Assembly: GCF_040729435.1 (NCBI RefSeq) | Contig: NZ_CP160398.1 | Span: forward strand, 1,302,001 to 1,366,000 | DNA from: Pseudomonas sp. HOU2 | GTDB taxonomy: Bacteria > Pseudomonadota > Gammaproteobacteria > Pseudomonadales > Pseudomonadaceae | DNA length: 64,000 nucleotides | Direction of reading: 5' to 3' | In this document: in pieces, positions 7,908 to 15,133 of the stretch | Layout of the letters: the number at the start of each line of letters is the position of its first letter | How positions within the stretch are numbered: position 1 is the first letter of the stretch | Program-made: the position numbers and the translations under genes | Notes under the pieces: generated by a model | Database searches by the model: none | Told to the model about the DNA's origin: nothing | What the model saw: the letters and a program-made list of their open reading frames with translations, nothing else

Positions 7908-8245
7908 ACCGCGTTCAACGCCCTTCCCGCCTGCGGTTGCGCGCCGCGTTGCTGATGCTGTGCGCAGGTTTCAGCGCCGGCGCCCTGGCCCATAACCCGA
8001 TGTGCGAATGCAAAGCCGTCGATGCCGAGCAGATCAAATGCACCGGCGGCTTCTCCGACGGCAGCGGCGCGCCGGGGGTGACCCTCGACGTGATCGGTTA
8101 CGACGAAACCATTCTGCTGCCGGGCAAGCTCGGCGCCGATTCGACCGTGACGTTCAAGAAACCGGCGGCCGAGTTTTACGTGCTGTTCGACGCCGGCCCC
8201 GGCCACGTCGTGGAAATCGACCAAGCGGACATCGAGGCCCCATGA
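7904..8245 (+). CDS. fpvJ: FpvJ: small periplasmic protein of the ferripyoverdine reduction complex
   Basis: A 113-residue protein with a signal peptide (RLRAALLMLCAGFSAGALA, cut near residue 29). The mature part begins HNPMCECKAVDAEQIKCTGGFSDG, rich in Cys and His, and continues as a beta-rich domain (VTLDVIGYDETILLPGKLGADSTVTFKKP). The gene overlaps both neighbours with ATGA junctions and has a strong AAGGAG site. In P. aeruginosa FpvJ links the FpvG reductase with the periplasmic binding proteins. Its exposed Cys/His cluster would suit metal contact, but I cannot prove that from sequence. Confidence 0.85.
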   Translation: MNRVQRPSRLRLRAALLMLCAGFSAGALAHNPMCECKAVDAEQIKCTGGFSDGSGAPGVTLDVIGYDETILLPGKLGADSTVTFKKPAAEFYVLFDAGPGHVVEIDQADIEAP

Positions 8246-8817
8246 GCACGCCCACCATCCAAGTTGTACGCCCGGCCGGTGCCGGGCATGAAACCCTTAA
8301 CGTTCTGCTGTTGTGCTTGCTGATCCTCGCGGTCGCCGGCTCGGTGGTCGCCTGGCGCGGGGTGTCCCATGAACCGGAACCGGTCGCCAGCCATCAGCTC
8401 GATGCGCGGCGCGATCTCAGCGCCGCCGAGCAAGGCATCTATGCCGACCTGCGGGTGACCCTCGACGAGATCCGCCTGCTGCGTGAAGAGCAGCAAAGCC
8501 TGCCGACCCCGCAAAATCTGGCCGAGGAAGGTTTCGCCCCGTTCGCTCAGGACGCCAGCTCGGTCAGCCGTGGCGGGCATGCCTGGCAGTTACTGGCGGA
8601 CAGCGCCTATTTCGGCCACAGCCAGGCGCCCGCCGTCGCCGGTTCGTTCGTGATGTTGCTGAGCGCCGACGCCAATGCCGCGCCGGACATCTGGCTTAAC
8701 CGCGACGCCGATCTGAAAACGCCCGCCGAGCTGACCGATGCCGCGCTGTCCGCCGCTGGCTGGAAACAGATCGTCGCGCAGTTCGATGCCGGCGTGACCC
8801 GCGAGCATCGCCACTGA
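8242..8817 (+). CDS. fpvK: FpvK: single-helix membrane protein of the ferripyoverdine reduction complex
   Basis: A protein of 191 residues anchored by one N-terminal helix (LNVLLLCLLILAVAGSVVAW, about residues 19-39). A periplasmic part follows, with a helical stretch DLSAAEQGIYADLRVTLDEIRLLREEQ and a C-terminal domain AWQLLADSAYFGHSQAPAVAGSFVMLL. It begins in an ATGA overlap with fpvJ. FpvK is the fourth member of the FpvGHJK group by position and topology. It is followed by 35 bp and then the ABC importer genes. Confidence 0.85.
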   Translation: MSTPTIQVVRPAGAGHETLNVLLLCLLILAVAGSVVAWRGVSHEPEPVASHQLDARRDLSAAEQGIYADLRVTLDEIRLLREEQQSLPTPQNLAEEGFAPFAQDASSVSRGGHAWQLLADSAYFGHSQAPAVAGSFVMLLSADANAAPDIWLNRDADLKTPAELTDAALSAAGWKQIVAQFDAGVTREHRH

Positions 8818-8852
8818 ACCTTCGCCTTCACCCGAGAGAAGACCGCTTGCCC

Positions 8853-9782
8853 ATGCTTATTTCACTGACTCGCCGTCCCCTCCTGCGCACCCTGCTGTTA
8901 AGCCTGTGCGCGTGCCTGCTGAGCCCGCTGGCCAGCGCCGATCCGGGCAAACGCCTGCGCATCGGCATCACCCTGCATCCGTATTACAGCTATGTGGCGA
9001 ATATCGTCGGCGACAAGGCCGAGGTGGTGCCGCTGATTCCCGCCGGTTTCAACCCGCACGCCTACGAGCCACGCGCCGAAGACATCAAGCGCATCAGCGG
9101 CCTGGATGTGATCGTGCTCAACGGGGTCGGCCATGACGACTTCGCCGACCGCATGATCGCCGCCAGCGAAACGCCGAACATCAAGACCATCGAAGCCAAC
9201 GAAAACGTGCCGCTGCTGGCCGCCACCGGTACCGCCGCGCGCGGCGCCGGCAAAGTGGTCAACCCGCACACCTTCCTGTCGATCAGCGCCTCGATTGCTC
9301 AGGTCAACAACATTGCCCGCGAGCTGGGCAAGCTCGACCCGGACAACGCCAAAACCTACACCCAGAACGCCCGCGCCTACGGCAAACGCCTGCGGCAGAT
9401 GCGCGCCGATGCCTTGGCCAAACTGACCCAGGCACCGAACGCCGAACTGCGCGTGGCCACGGTGCATGCGGCTTATGACTACCTGCTGCGCGAATTTGGC
9501 CTGGAAGTGACGGCCGTGGTCGAGCCGGCCCACGGCATCGAACCGAGCCCGAGCCAGTTGAAAAAGACCATCGACCAACTGCGCGAACTCGACGTGAAGG
9601 TGATTTTCTCGGAGATGGATTTCCCTTCCACCTACGTCGAAACCATCCAGCGTGAGTCCGGCGTGAAGCTGTACCCGCTGTCGCACATTTCCTATGGCGA
9701 ATACAGCGCCGACAAGTATGAAAAGGAAATGACCGGCAACCTCGACACCGTGGTGCGGGCGATTCAGGAGTCCGGGGCATGA
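8853..9782 (+). CDS. fpvC: FpvC: periplasmic metal-binding protein of the FpvCDEF ABC importer
   Basis: A 309-residue cluster A-I solute-binding protein with a signal peptide (LRTLLLSLCACLLSPLASA). Histidines in the characteristic positions (TLHPYYS, NPHAYEPRAEDI, NPHTFLS and EPAHGIEPSPSQ) make the metal site of ZnuA/PsaA-like proteins, and the backbone helix lies in the middle. In the Fpv system FpvC is thought to take iron released from pyoverdine. The ATG at 8853 was chosen; an in-frame TTG six bases earlier (8847) is a real alternative because the GAGAGAAG site is closer to it. The stop overlaps the fpvD start by four bases. Confidence 0.9.
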   Translation: MLISLTRRPLLRTLLLSLCACLLSPLASADPGKRLRIGITLHPYYSYVANIVGDKAEVVPLIPAGFNPHAYEPRAEDIKRISGLDVIVLNGVGHDDFADRMIAASETPNIKTIEANENVPLLAATGTAARGAGKVVNPHTFLSISASIAQVNNIARELGKLDPDNAKTYTQNARAYGKRLRQMRADALAKLTQAPNAELRVATVHAAYDYLLREFGLEVTAVVEPAHGIEPSPSQLKKTIDQLRELDVKVIFSEMDFPSTYVETIQRESGVKLYPLSHISYGEYSADKYEKEMTGNLDTVVRAIQESGA

Positions 9783-10627
9783 CCTCGAAAGAAACTATCC
9801 GGAACGAACTCGAATCCCCTGTAGGAGCGAGCCTGCTCGCGATAGCGCCCGGCCAGTCAACCACATCGCTGAATGACACTCCGCCATCGCGAGCAGGCTC
9901 ACTCCTACAGAGGGTAGGCGGGCCTACCCTGGAATTTTCTGAGGTTTGTCTGACCCTCGGGCGCACCACGATCCTCGACAACGTCACCTTCCAGGTCCAG
10001 CCCGGCCACGTGCACGCCCTGGTCGGCCCCAACGGCGGCGGCAAGAGCTCGCTGATCAAGACCCTGCTCGGGCAGATGCCGCATCAGGGTCAACTGAGCC
10101 TGCACTGGCCCGGCCAACCCGGCACCATCGGCTACGTGCCGCAGGCGCTGGAGTTCGATCGCGGCCTGCCGATGACCGTCGACGATTTCATGGCCGCGAT
10201 GTGCCAGCGTCGGCCGGCGTTCCTCGGCTTGAGCAAGCATTACGCCAACGCCATCGGTGAGGCGCTGGAACGGGTCGGCATGCAGGACAAACGCAAGCGG
10301 CGCATGGGCGCGTTGTCCGGTGGCGAACGGCAGCGCGTGTTGCTCGCCCAAGGGTTGATCCCGGCCCCGCAATTGCTGGTGCTGGATGAGCCGATGTCAG
10401 CCCTCGACGAAGCCGGGATCCAGGTGTTCGAACGCCTGCTCGGCGACTGGCGCGCGGCCGGCATCACCGTGCTGTGGATCGAGCACGATCTGGAAGCGGT
10501 CAAGCGTCTGGCCGACCGGGTCACCGGTCTCAACCGCCGCGTGCTGTTCGACGCCACGCCGCAACAAGCACTGACCCCGGAACGTCTGCTGAGTCTGTTT
10601 TCCACCCATCCTCGGAGCGCGGTCTGA
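9779..10627 (+). CDS. fpvD: FpvD: ABC transporter ATPase with a REPIN-derived N-terminal extension
   Basis: The ATPase has Walker A GPNGGGKSSL (about residue 81), the signature LSGGERQRV, Walker B LLVLDEPMSALD and the switch WIEHD. The normal domain begins only at PTLEFSEVCLTLGRT, about residue 49. The first 48 codons run through an inverted REP pair at 9820-9909 and give a low-complexity peptide with no family resemblance. No ATG, GTG or TTG in frame follows the REPIN before the domain, so translation probably starts at 9779 (ATGA overlap with fpvC) and reads through the element. The REPIN length, 90 bases, keeps the frame. Confidence 0.9.
   Translation: MTSKETIRNELESPVGASLLAIAPGQSTTSLNDTPPSRAGSLLQRVGGPTLEFSEVCLTLGRTTILDNVTFQVQPGHVHALVGPNGGGKSSLIKTLLGQMPHQGQLSLHWPGQPGTIGYVPQALEFDRGLPMTVDDFMAAMCQRRPAFLGLSKHYANAIGEALERVGMQDKRKRRMGALSGGERQRVLLAQGLIPAPQLLVLDEPMSALDEAGIQVFERLLGDWRAAGITVLWIEHDLEAVKRLADRVTGLNRRVLFDATPQQALTPERLLSLFSTHPRSAV
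9820..9909. repeat. REPIN inside the fpvD coding sequence
   Basis: The left arm TGTAGGAGCGAGCCTGCTCG and the right arm CGAGCAGGCTCACTCCTACA are inverted copies with about 40 bases between them. All of it is within the open frame of fpvD (codons about 14-44). This is the only element of the TGTAGGAGCGAGCCTGCTCGCGA type in the window and the only one of the eleven REP/REPIN elements found that is not intergenic. Confidence 0.9.
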
Positions 10628-11526
10628 TGAGTTACGAAGCCTTTCGTTTGATGGTTCAGGGCTGGGCGTCGTCCGGTTACCTGCCCGAGGCGCTGGCCTA
10701 CGGTTTTGTGGTCAACGCGCTGCTCGCCGGCCTGTTGATCGGCCCGGTGCTCGGCGGCCTCGGCACGCTGGTAGTGGTCAAGCGCTTTGCGTTTTTCTCC
10801 GAAGCGGTCGGGCACGCGGCGCTGACCGGCGTGGCCATCGGCATTCTGCTCGGCGAACCCTACACCGGGCCATACGGCAGCCTGTTCGGCTACTGCCTGC
10901 TGTTCGGCATTTTGCTCAATTACCTGCGCAATCGCACCGGTCTGGCGCCGGACACCCTGATCGGTGTGTTCCTCTCGGTGTCGCTGGCGCTCGGCGCGAG
11001 CCTGCTGCTGATTCTGGCCGGCAAGATCAACGTGCACATTCTGGAGAACGTGCTGTTCGGTTCGGTGCTCACCGTCAATGGCAACGACCTGCTGGTGCTG
11101 GCCATCGTCGGTTCGCTGGTCATGGCCCTGGCGCTGCCGCTGTACAACCGGATCATGCTCGCCAGTTTCAACCCGCAACTGGCGGCGGTGCGTGGCGTCG
11201 CGGTGAAGACTCTGGATTACCTGTTCGTGATTCTGGTGACGCTGATCACCGTCGCGGCGGTGAAGGTCATCGGCGCGATTCTGGTCGGCGCGTTGCTGGT
11301 GATTCCGGCGGCGGCCGCGCGTTTACTCAGCCAGTCGCTCAAGGGCTTCTTCTGGTGTTCGGTGCTGATTGCCACCGTCAGCACGCTGTGCGGGATTCTC
11401 GCGCCGATCGTCTTCGATCTGCCGATCCCCTCCGGCGCCGCGATCATCCTGGTCGCCGGCATTGCCTTCGCCCTCGCCGCCATTGCGCGCGGGGTTGTCC
11501 CGAGTCTGAAAGGGAACCTTGGATAA
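10627..11526 (+). CDS. fpvE: FpvE: ABC transporter permease
   Basis: A 299-residue ABC-3 family permease with about eight membrane helices (for example ALAYGFVVNALLAGLLIGPVLG, LIGVFLSVSLALGASLLLILA, VIGAILVGALLVIPAAAARLL). The conserved cytoplasmic loop RFAFFSEAVGHAALTGVAIG contains the ATPase-contacting region. It follows fpvD with a one-base TGATG overlap and is adjacent to fpvF, so it is part of the same transcript. Such permeases carry Zn, Mn or Fe; context gives iron from pyoverdine. Confidence 0.9.
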   Translation: MSYEAFRLMVQGWASSGYLPEALAYGFVVNALLAGLLIGPVLGGLGTLVVVKRFAFFSEAVGHAALTGVAIGILLGEPYTGPYGSLFGYCLLFGILLNYLRNRTGLAPDTLIGVFLSVSLALGASLLLILAGKINVHILENVLFGSVLTVNGNDLLVLAIVGSLVMALALPLYNRIMLASFNPQLAAVRGVAVKTLDYLFVILVTLITVAAVKVIGAILVGALLVIPAAAARLLSQSLKGFFWCSVLIATVSTLCGILAPIVFDLPIPSGAAIILVAGIAFALAAIARGVVPSLKGNLG

Positions 11527-12441
11527 ATGACTTTCTCACTGCGAAAACTGACCCTGGCCATGGCCCTGTGCGGCGTGGTCGGCAGCCCGTTGCTGGCGGC
11601 TGAAAACCCTCAACCACTGCGCGTACTGGCCTCGTTGCCCATCACCTACGGCCTCGGCGAAGTGCTGCTCAAAGGCACCGACGTCAGCCTGGAACGCGCA
11701 GCCCCGGCGAATCTGCCGGGCAGCCGTCAGACCGCGTACTTCACCGGTCGCGGCGCTCCGGCGCTGGGCAAACTGGCAACCGCTGCCGACGCGGTGATCG
11801 GCGTGCGCTCGCTGTGGGCCGATGATCCGCTGTACCCGATCGCGCGGCGCAGCAACATTCGCATTGTCGAAGTCGACGCGGCGCGCCCGGTGGATGGCGC
11901 CCTGCCAGGGATTGCCGTGCAACCGGGCTTGAAGGTCGATGGCTTGAACAGTCAGCCGTGGCTGGCGAGCAACAACATGGGGCGCATGGCCGACGTGATG
12001 GCGGCGGACCTAGTGCGCCTGGCGCCTTCGGCCAAACCGAAGATCGAGGCCAATCTGGCAGCGCTGAAACAGCGCCTGCTCAAACTCAGCGCCGACAGCG
12101 AAGCGCGCCTGGCCGAGGCCGACAACCTGAGTGTGATGAGCCTCAGCGATCACTTCGGTTACCTGATCGGCAGCCTGAATCTGGAGCTGATCGGCCAGGA
12201 TCCACGGCCGGATGCCGAGTGGACTACCGAAGACTTGAAGAAGCTCACAGCGACGCTCAAGGACAACGACGTGGCGCTGGTGCTGCATCATCGTCAGCCG
12301 TCGGAAGCGGTGAAAGCGGCGATTGCCGAATCGGGGAGTCAACTGCTGGTGTTGAGCACCGATGCCGAAGATCCGGTGGCGGAGCTGGAGGGGAATGTGG
12401 ATTTGCTGCTCAAGGGTTTGAGCGGCGGGCCTTCGGCCTAA
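11527..12441 (+). CDS. fpvF: FpvF: second periplasmic binding protein of the Fpv importer
   Basis: A 304-residue solute-binding protein with a signal peptide (LTLAMALCGVVGSPLLA). It is related to ZnuA/PsaA-type proteins but lacks most of the metal-binding histidines seen in FpvC; the family region starts LRVLASLPITYGLGEVLLKG. In P. aeruginosa FpvF binds pyoverdine itself while FpvC binds the metal, and the loss of histidines agrees with that division. The ATG directly follows the fpvE stop. It is the last gene of the operon and a palindromic REP pair lies two bases after the stop. Confidence 0.9.
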   Translation: MTFSLRKLTLAMALCGVVGSPLLAAENPQPLRVLASLPITYGLGEVLLKGTDVSLERAAPANLPGSRQTAYFTGRGAPALGKLATAADAVIGVRSLWADDPLYPIARRSNIRIVEVDAARPVDGALPGIAVQPGLKVDGLNSQPWLASNNMGRMADVMAADLVRLAPSAKPKIEANLAALKQRLLKLSADSEARLAEADNLSVMSLSDHFGYLIGSLNLELIGQDPRPDAEWTTEDLKKLTATLKDNDVALVLHHRQPSEAVKAAIAESGSQLLVLSTDAEDPVAELEGNVDLLLKGLSGGPSA

Positions 12442-12442
12442 G

Positions 12443-12515
12443 TCAAAAGATCGCAGCCTTCGGCAGCTCCTACAGTATCCCCATGTAGGAGCTGCCGAAG
12501 GCTGCGATCTTTTGA
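12443..12515. repeat. Palindromic REP pair (AAAAGATCGCAGCCTTCGGCAGCTCC type)
   Basis: A nearly perfect inverted repeat: TCAAAAGATCGCAGCCTTCG to its mirror CGAAGGCTGCGATCTTTTGA, with a short GTATCCCCA centre. It starts two bases after the fpvF stop. The A-run and T-run at the ends could let it work as a terminator for the fpv operon. Confidence 0.85.
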
Positions 12516-12523
12516 GGACCATG

Positions 12524-12559
12524 AAAAAACCCGCTGACTGTCACCAGTCCAGCGGGTTT
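12524..12559 (-). terminator. Rho-independent terminator of mbtH
   Basis: The stem AAACCCGCTG pairs with CAGCGGGTTT across a 13-base loop. On the minus strand it ends in TTTTTT, so it terminates mbtH transcripts, 15 bases after the stop. On the plus strand it ends in a weaker GTTTTG and could also stop fpv transcripts. Confidence 0.85.
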
Positions 12560-12574
12560 GTTTTGCCTGGCAGA

Positions 12575-12799
12575 TTACTGAGCAGCCGCCTGCCCTTCCA
12601 TCTTCTGGCGCAGGCTCAGCGGACGCATGTCGGTCCAGACTTCTTCGATGTAGGCCAGGCATTCCTTCTTCAGGCCGCTCTTGCCCACGGTGCGCCAGCC
12701 TTCAGGCACGGCTTTGTAATCCGGCCAGATCGAGTATTGCTCTTCGTGGTTGACCACGACCTGAAAGAGGATGTCCTCGCGGTCGAATACTGACGTCAT
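12575..12799 (-). CDS. mbtH: MbtH-like protein (NRPS adenylation partner)
   Basis: A 74-residue MbtH protein with all signature parts: [10 protein letters not shown], the two tryptophans, and [24 protein letters not shown]. MbtH proteins bind adenylation domains and are needed for their folding and activity; here the partner is expected to be PvdL and the peptide-arm synthetases outside the window. The P. aeruginosa counterpart lies between the fpv operon and pvdH as here, but the small thioesterase gene found beside it there is missing. It has its own PvdS-type promoter and a strong terminator. Confidence 0.95.
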   Translation of the reverse strand: MTSVFDREDILFQVVVNHEEQYSIWPDYKAVPEGWRTVGKSGLKKECLAYIEEVWTDMRPLSLRQKMEGQAAAQ

Positions 12800-12861
12800 G
12801 CTGGTTCTCCATCACTGTAGGGGTGGGCTGCACACGGGGTGCAGCCGGGTATGTAGATAGA

Positions 12862-12885
12862 ACGTTCGGCGCGGCGAAAAATTTA
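12862..12885 (-). promoter_or_regulatory. PvdS-type (IS box) promoter of mbtH
   Basis: On the minus strand TAAAT (12885-12881), then exactly 16 bases, then CGT (12864-12862): the iron-starvation box recognised by PvdS. The TAA at 12885-12883 is also the stop codon of pvdH, so the promoter overlaps the end of the upstream gene. The leader to the mbtH ATG is about 60 bases. Confidence 0.85.
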
Positions 12886-14295
12886 CACAGCGGCGGTGGC
12901 AGCGGTCAGAGCCCGGCCGAAGATCTCGGCGACGCGGTCGATTTCGGCGGCGGTGATCACCAGCGGCGGCAGGAAGCGCACCACCGCGCCATGCCGGCCG
13001 CCCAATTCGAGAATCAGTCCGCGCTTGAGGCATTCACGCTGCACCAGCGGTGCCAGACGGGCGAACGCGGGTGGGTGACCAAGGGCGTCCGGTGCGCCGT
13101 TCGGGTCAACCAGTTCGACGCCGAGCATCAAGCCACGACCACGAATGTCGCCCAGTTGCGGGAAGTCGCGTTGCAGTATGCGCAGGTGTTCGCTCAGGCG
13201 TTCGCCCATCGCCGCAGCGTGTTCGCAGACCTTGTGTTCGAGCAGATAACGCATCACCGCGGAACCGGCGGCCATCGCCATCTGATTGCCACGGAACGTA
13301 CCGGCATGGGCACCGGGTTGCCAGGTGTCGAGCCAGTCGCGATAGACCACCACCGCCAGTGGCAGGCTGCCGCCGATGGCTTTGGACAACACCACCACGT
13401 CCGGGACGATATCGGCGTGTTCGAAGGCAAACATCTTGCCGGTGCGGGCGAAACCGCTCTGGATCTCGTCGACGATCAGCGCCACACCGGCCTTTTCGGT
13501 GATCCGACGCAAGCCGCGCAGCCACTCGACGTCGGCCGGAATCACCCCGCCCTCGCCCTGCACCGCTTCGACAATCACCGCTGCCGGCAATTGCACGCCG
13601 GCTTCAGGATCGTTGAGCAGGTTTTCCAGATAACTCAGGTTGGCTTTGACACCGGCCGCGCCACCGAGGCCGAACGGGCAACGGTAGTCGTAAGGGAACG
13701 GCATGAATTGCACACCGTTGCTGAGCAAGGCGCCCAGCGGCTTTTTCGGCCCCAGGCTGCCCATCAGGCTCAAGGCACCCTGGCTCATGCCGTGATAACC
13801 GCCGGAGAACGACAGCACGGTGCTGCGCCCGGTGGCGGTGCGCACCAGTTTCAGCGCGGCTTCCACCGCGTCGGTGCCGGTCGGGCCACAGAACTGGATT
13901 TTCGCCTCGGCCGCCAGTGCTGGCGGGAGCAAACCGAACAGGTCCTGGACAAACTGATCCTTGACCGGCGTGGTCAGGTCGAGGGTGTGCAGCGGCAACT
14001 CATCCGTCAGCACTTGCTGAATCGCCTCGATCACCACCGGGTGGTTATGGCCCAAAGCCAACGTGCCGGCACCGGCCAGGCAATCGATGAAGGTCCGACC
14101 TTCGACATCTTCGACGTACAGGCCCTTGGCGCGCTTGAGTGCCAGCGGAATGCGTCGCGGGTAGCTGCGGGCATTGGATTCCTGCTGACTCTGGCGGGCC
14201 AGCAGCGGTGATTCGTTGAACTGATACAGGGTTTCCGCCGGCGCGGAGGTGATCCGGGCCGACGACTCTTCGATAAGGCTGGTGGCGACTGACAT
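12883..14295 (-). CDS. pvdH: PvdH: L-2,4-diaminobutyrate:2-oxoglutarate aminotransferase
   Basis: A class III PLP aminotransferase of 470 residues. Visible elements are the substrate entry CLAGAGTLALGHNHP, the PLP contacts CGPTGTDAVEAALKLVRTATGR and GGYHGMSQGALSLMG, the aspartate of IVDEIQSGFARTGKMFA, and the Schiff-base lysine in LSKAIGG (about 305). It converts aspartate semialdehyde and glutamate into L-2,4-diaminobutyrate, a building block loaded by the third amino acid module of PvdL. The start MSVATSLIEES at 14295 fits the family; longer in-frame starts lie in the leader. It has its own PvdS-type promoter and is followed by mbtH. Confidence 0.95.
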   Translation of the reverse strand: MSVATSLIEESSARITSAPAETLYQFNESPLLARQSQQESNARSYPRRIPLALKRAKGLYVEDVEGRTFIDCLAGAGTLALGHNHPVVIEAIQQVLTDELPLHTLDLTTPVKDQFVQDLFGLLPPALAAEAKIQFCGPTGTDAVEAALKLVRTATGRSTVLSFSGGYHGMSQGALSLMGSLGPKKPLGALLSNGVQFMPFPYDYRCPFGLGGAAGVKANLSYLENLLNDPEAGVQLPAAVIVEAVQGEGGVIPADVEWLRGLRRITEKAGVALIVDEIQSGFARTGKMFAFEHADIVPDVVVLSKAIGGSLPLAVVVYRDWLDTWQPGAHAGTFRGNQMAMAAGSAVMRYLLEHKVCEHAAAMGERLSEHLRILQRDFPQLGDIRGRGLMLGVELVDPNGAPDALGHPPAFARLAPLVQRECLKRGLILELGGRHGAVVRFLPPLVITAAEIDRVAEIFGRALTAATAAV

Positions 14296-14397
14296 CTCTC
14301 GACCCCTCAATACGCTATGGATAGTGACCAAAACAGCACACCGCACAGGTGCGCGTTCCGGTCGCGGGGCGCACATGCAGGTTTTCCTGTTCTGGAA

Positions 14398-14421
14398 ACG
14401 CTTAAGCGAGGCGAGGATTTA
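14398..14421 (-). promoter_or_regulatory. PvdS-type (IS box) promoter of pvdH
   Basis: On the minus strand CTAAATCC (TAAAT at 14421-14417), 16 bases, then CGT (14400-14398). It is the closest of the four boxes to the P. aeruginosa consensus CTAAATCCC. The untranslated leader would be about 90-100 bases. Confidence 0.85.
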
Positions 14422-14438
14422 GACCCTTGATCGAGTTG

Positions 14439-14924
14439 TCAGTCGGGCACCACCAATGGCTTGTGCAGCGCAACACGGTGCAAGCCCTGATCGCTGGCGG
14501 ATAGCGCCGAATTGCAGTAGCCCAGATGTCGATAAAAAGCCGCACCGGTGCGTGTGCTGGCGATGCACACCTGCGGCACACCACGAATCCGCAGCCAGCC
14601 TTCAAGGTCCATCATCAGTGCGCGGCCTGCGCCACGACGAAACCATTCGGGCTGCACATGGCAAAAGCCGATCTCACCGCTGGCCGTGGCCATGCCGACA
14701 CCCACCGGCTTGTCCTGCATCAAGGCGATATTCAGGTAGCAATGCGCGTCGGCAAGGTGCGCGCTGATGACATCGGCAGATTGCCGGCCGATCCAGTGGC
14801 TGACCTGCTGCGGATCGTTGCGGTGATCGAGCACACATCCGACGCGAATCGAACGCTCGATGATGCGACTGATGAGGCCAGCGTCGGCGGGTTTCGCCGG
14901 GCAGATGCAGATCGATGCTTCCAT
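14439..14924 (-). CDS. GNAT family N-acetyltransferase
   Basis: A 161-residue GNAT enzyme: N-terminal ICICPAKPADAGLISRIIERSI, the acetyl-CoA-binding V-x-x-x-x-R-x-G-x-G/A segment in VQPEWFRRGAGRALMMDLEGWL, and the C-terminal ASTRTGAAFYRHLGYCNS. The acceptor is unknown. I chose the ATG at 14924 because GAGGGAAC precedes it; a TTG at 14939 is possible. It is upstream of pvdH on the same strand, but an IS box separates them, so it is probably not part of the siderophore regulon. Confidence 0.8.
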   Translation of the reverse strand: MEASICICPAKPADAGLISRIIERSIRVGCVLDHRNDPQQVSHWIGRQSADVISAHLADAHCYLNIALMQDKPVGVGMATASGEIGFCHVQPEWFRRGAGRALMMDLEGWLRIRGVPQVCIASTRTGAAFYRHLGYCNSALSASDQGLHRVALHKPLVVPD

Positions 14925-15033
14925 GGCACGTTCCCTCAATCCATTGAGTCAGAGCAGCCCCGACCTTAACGCCGCAATTGCCAAAGCACCAACGCACAGA
15001 CGTTACATTTGATGTGGACCCACACAAATCCCC

Positions 15034-15119
15034 TGTAAGAGCTGCCGCAGACTGCGATCTTTTGATTTTGTTTTTCAAGATCAAGATCAAAAGATCGCAG
15101 CCTTCGGCAGCTCCTACAG
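15034..15119. repeat. REPIN (TGTAAGAGCTGCCGCAG...CTTCGGCAGCTCCTACA)
   Basis: Inverted arms of the AGGAGCTGCCG...GATCTTTTGAT type, with one arm carrying TGTAAGAG instead of TGTAGGAG. It lies in the gap between the divergent-ended GNAT promoter side and the end of the sensor kinase gene. Confidence 0.85.
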
Positions 15120-15133
15120 GGATGGTGGTGAGT

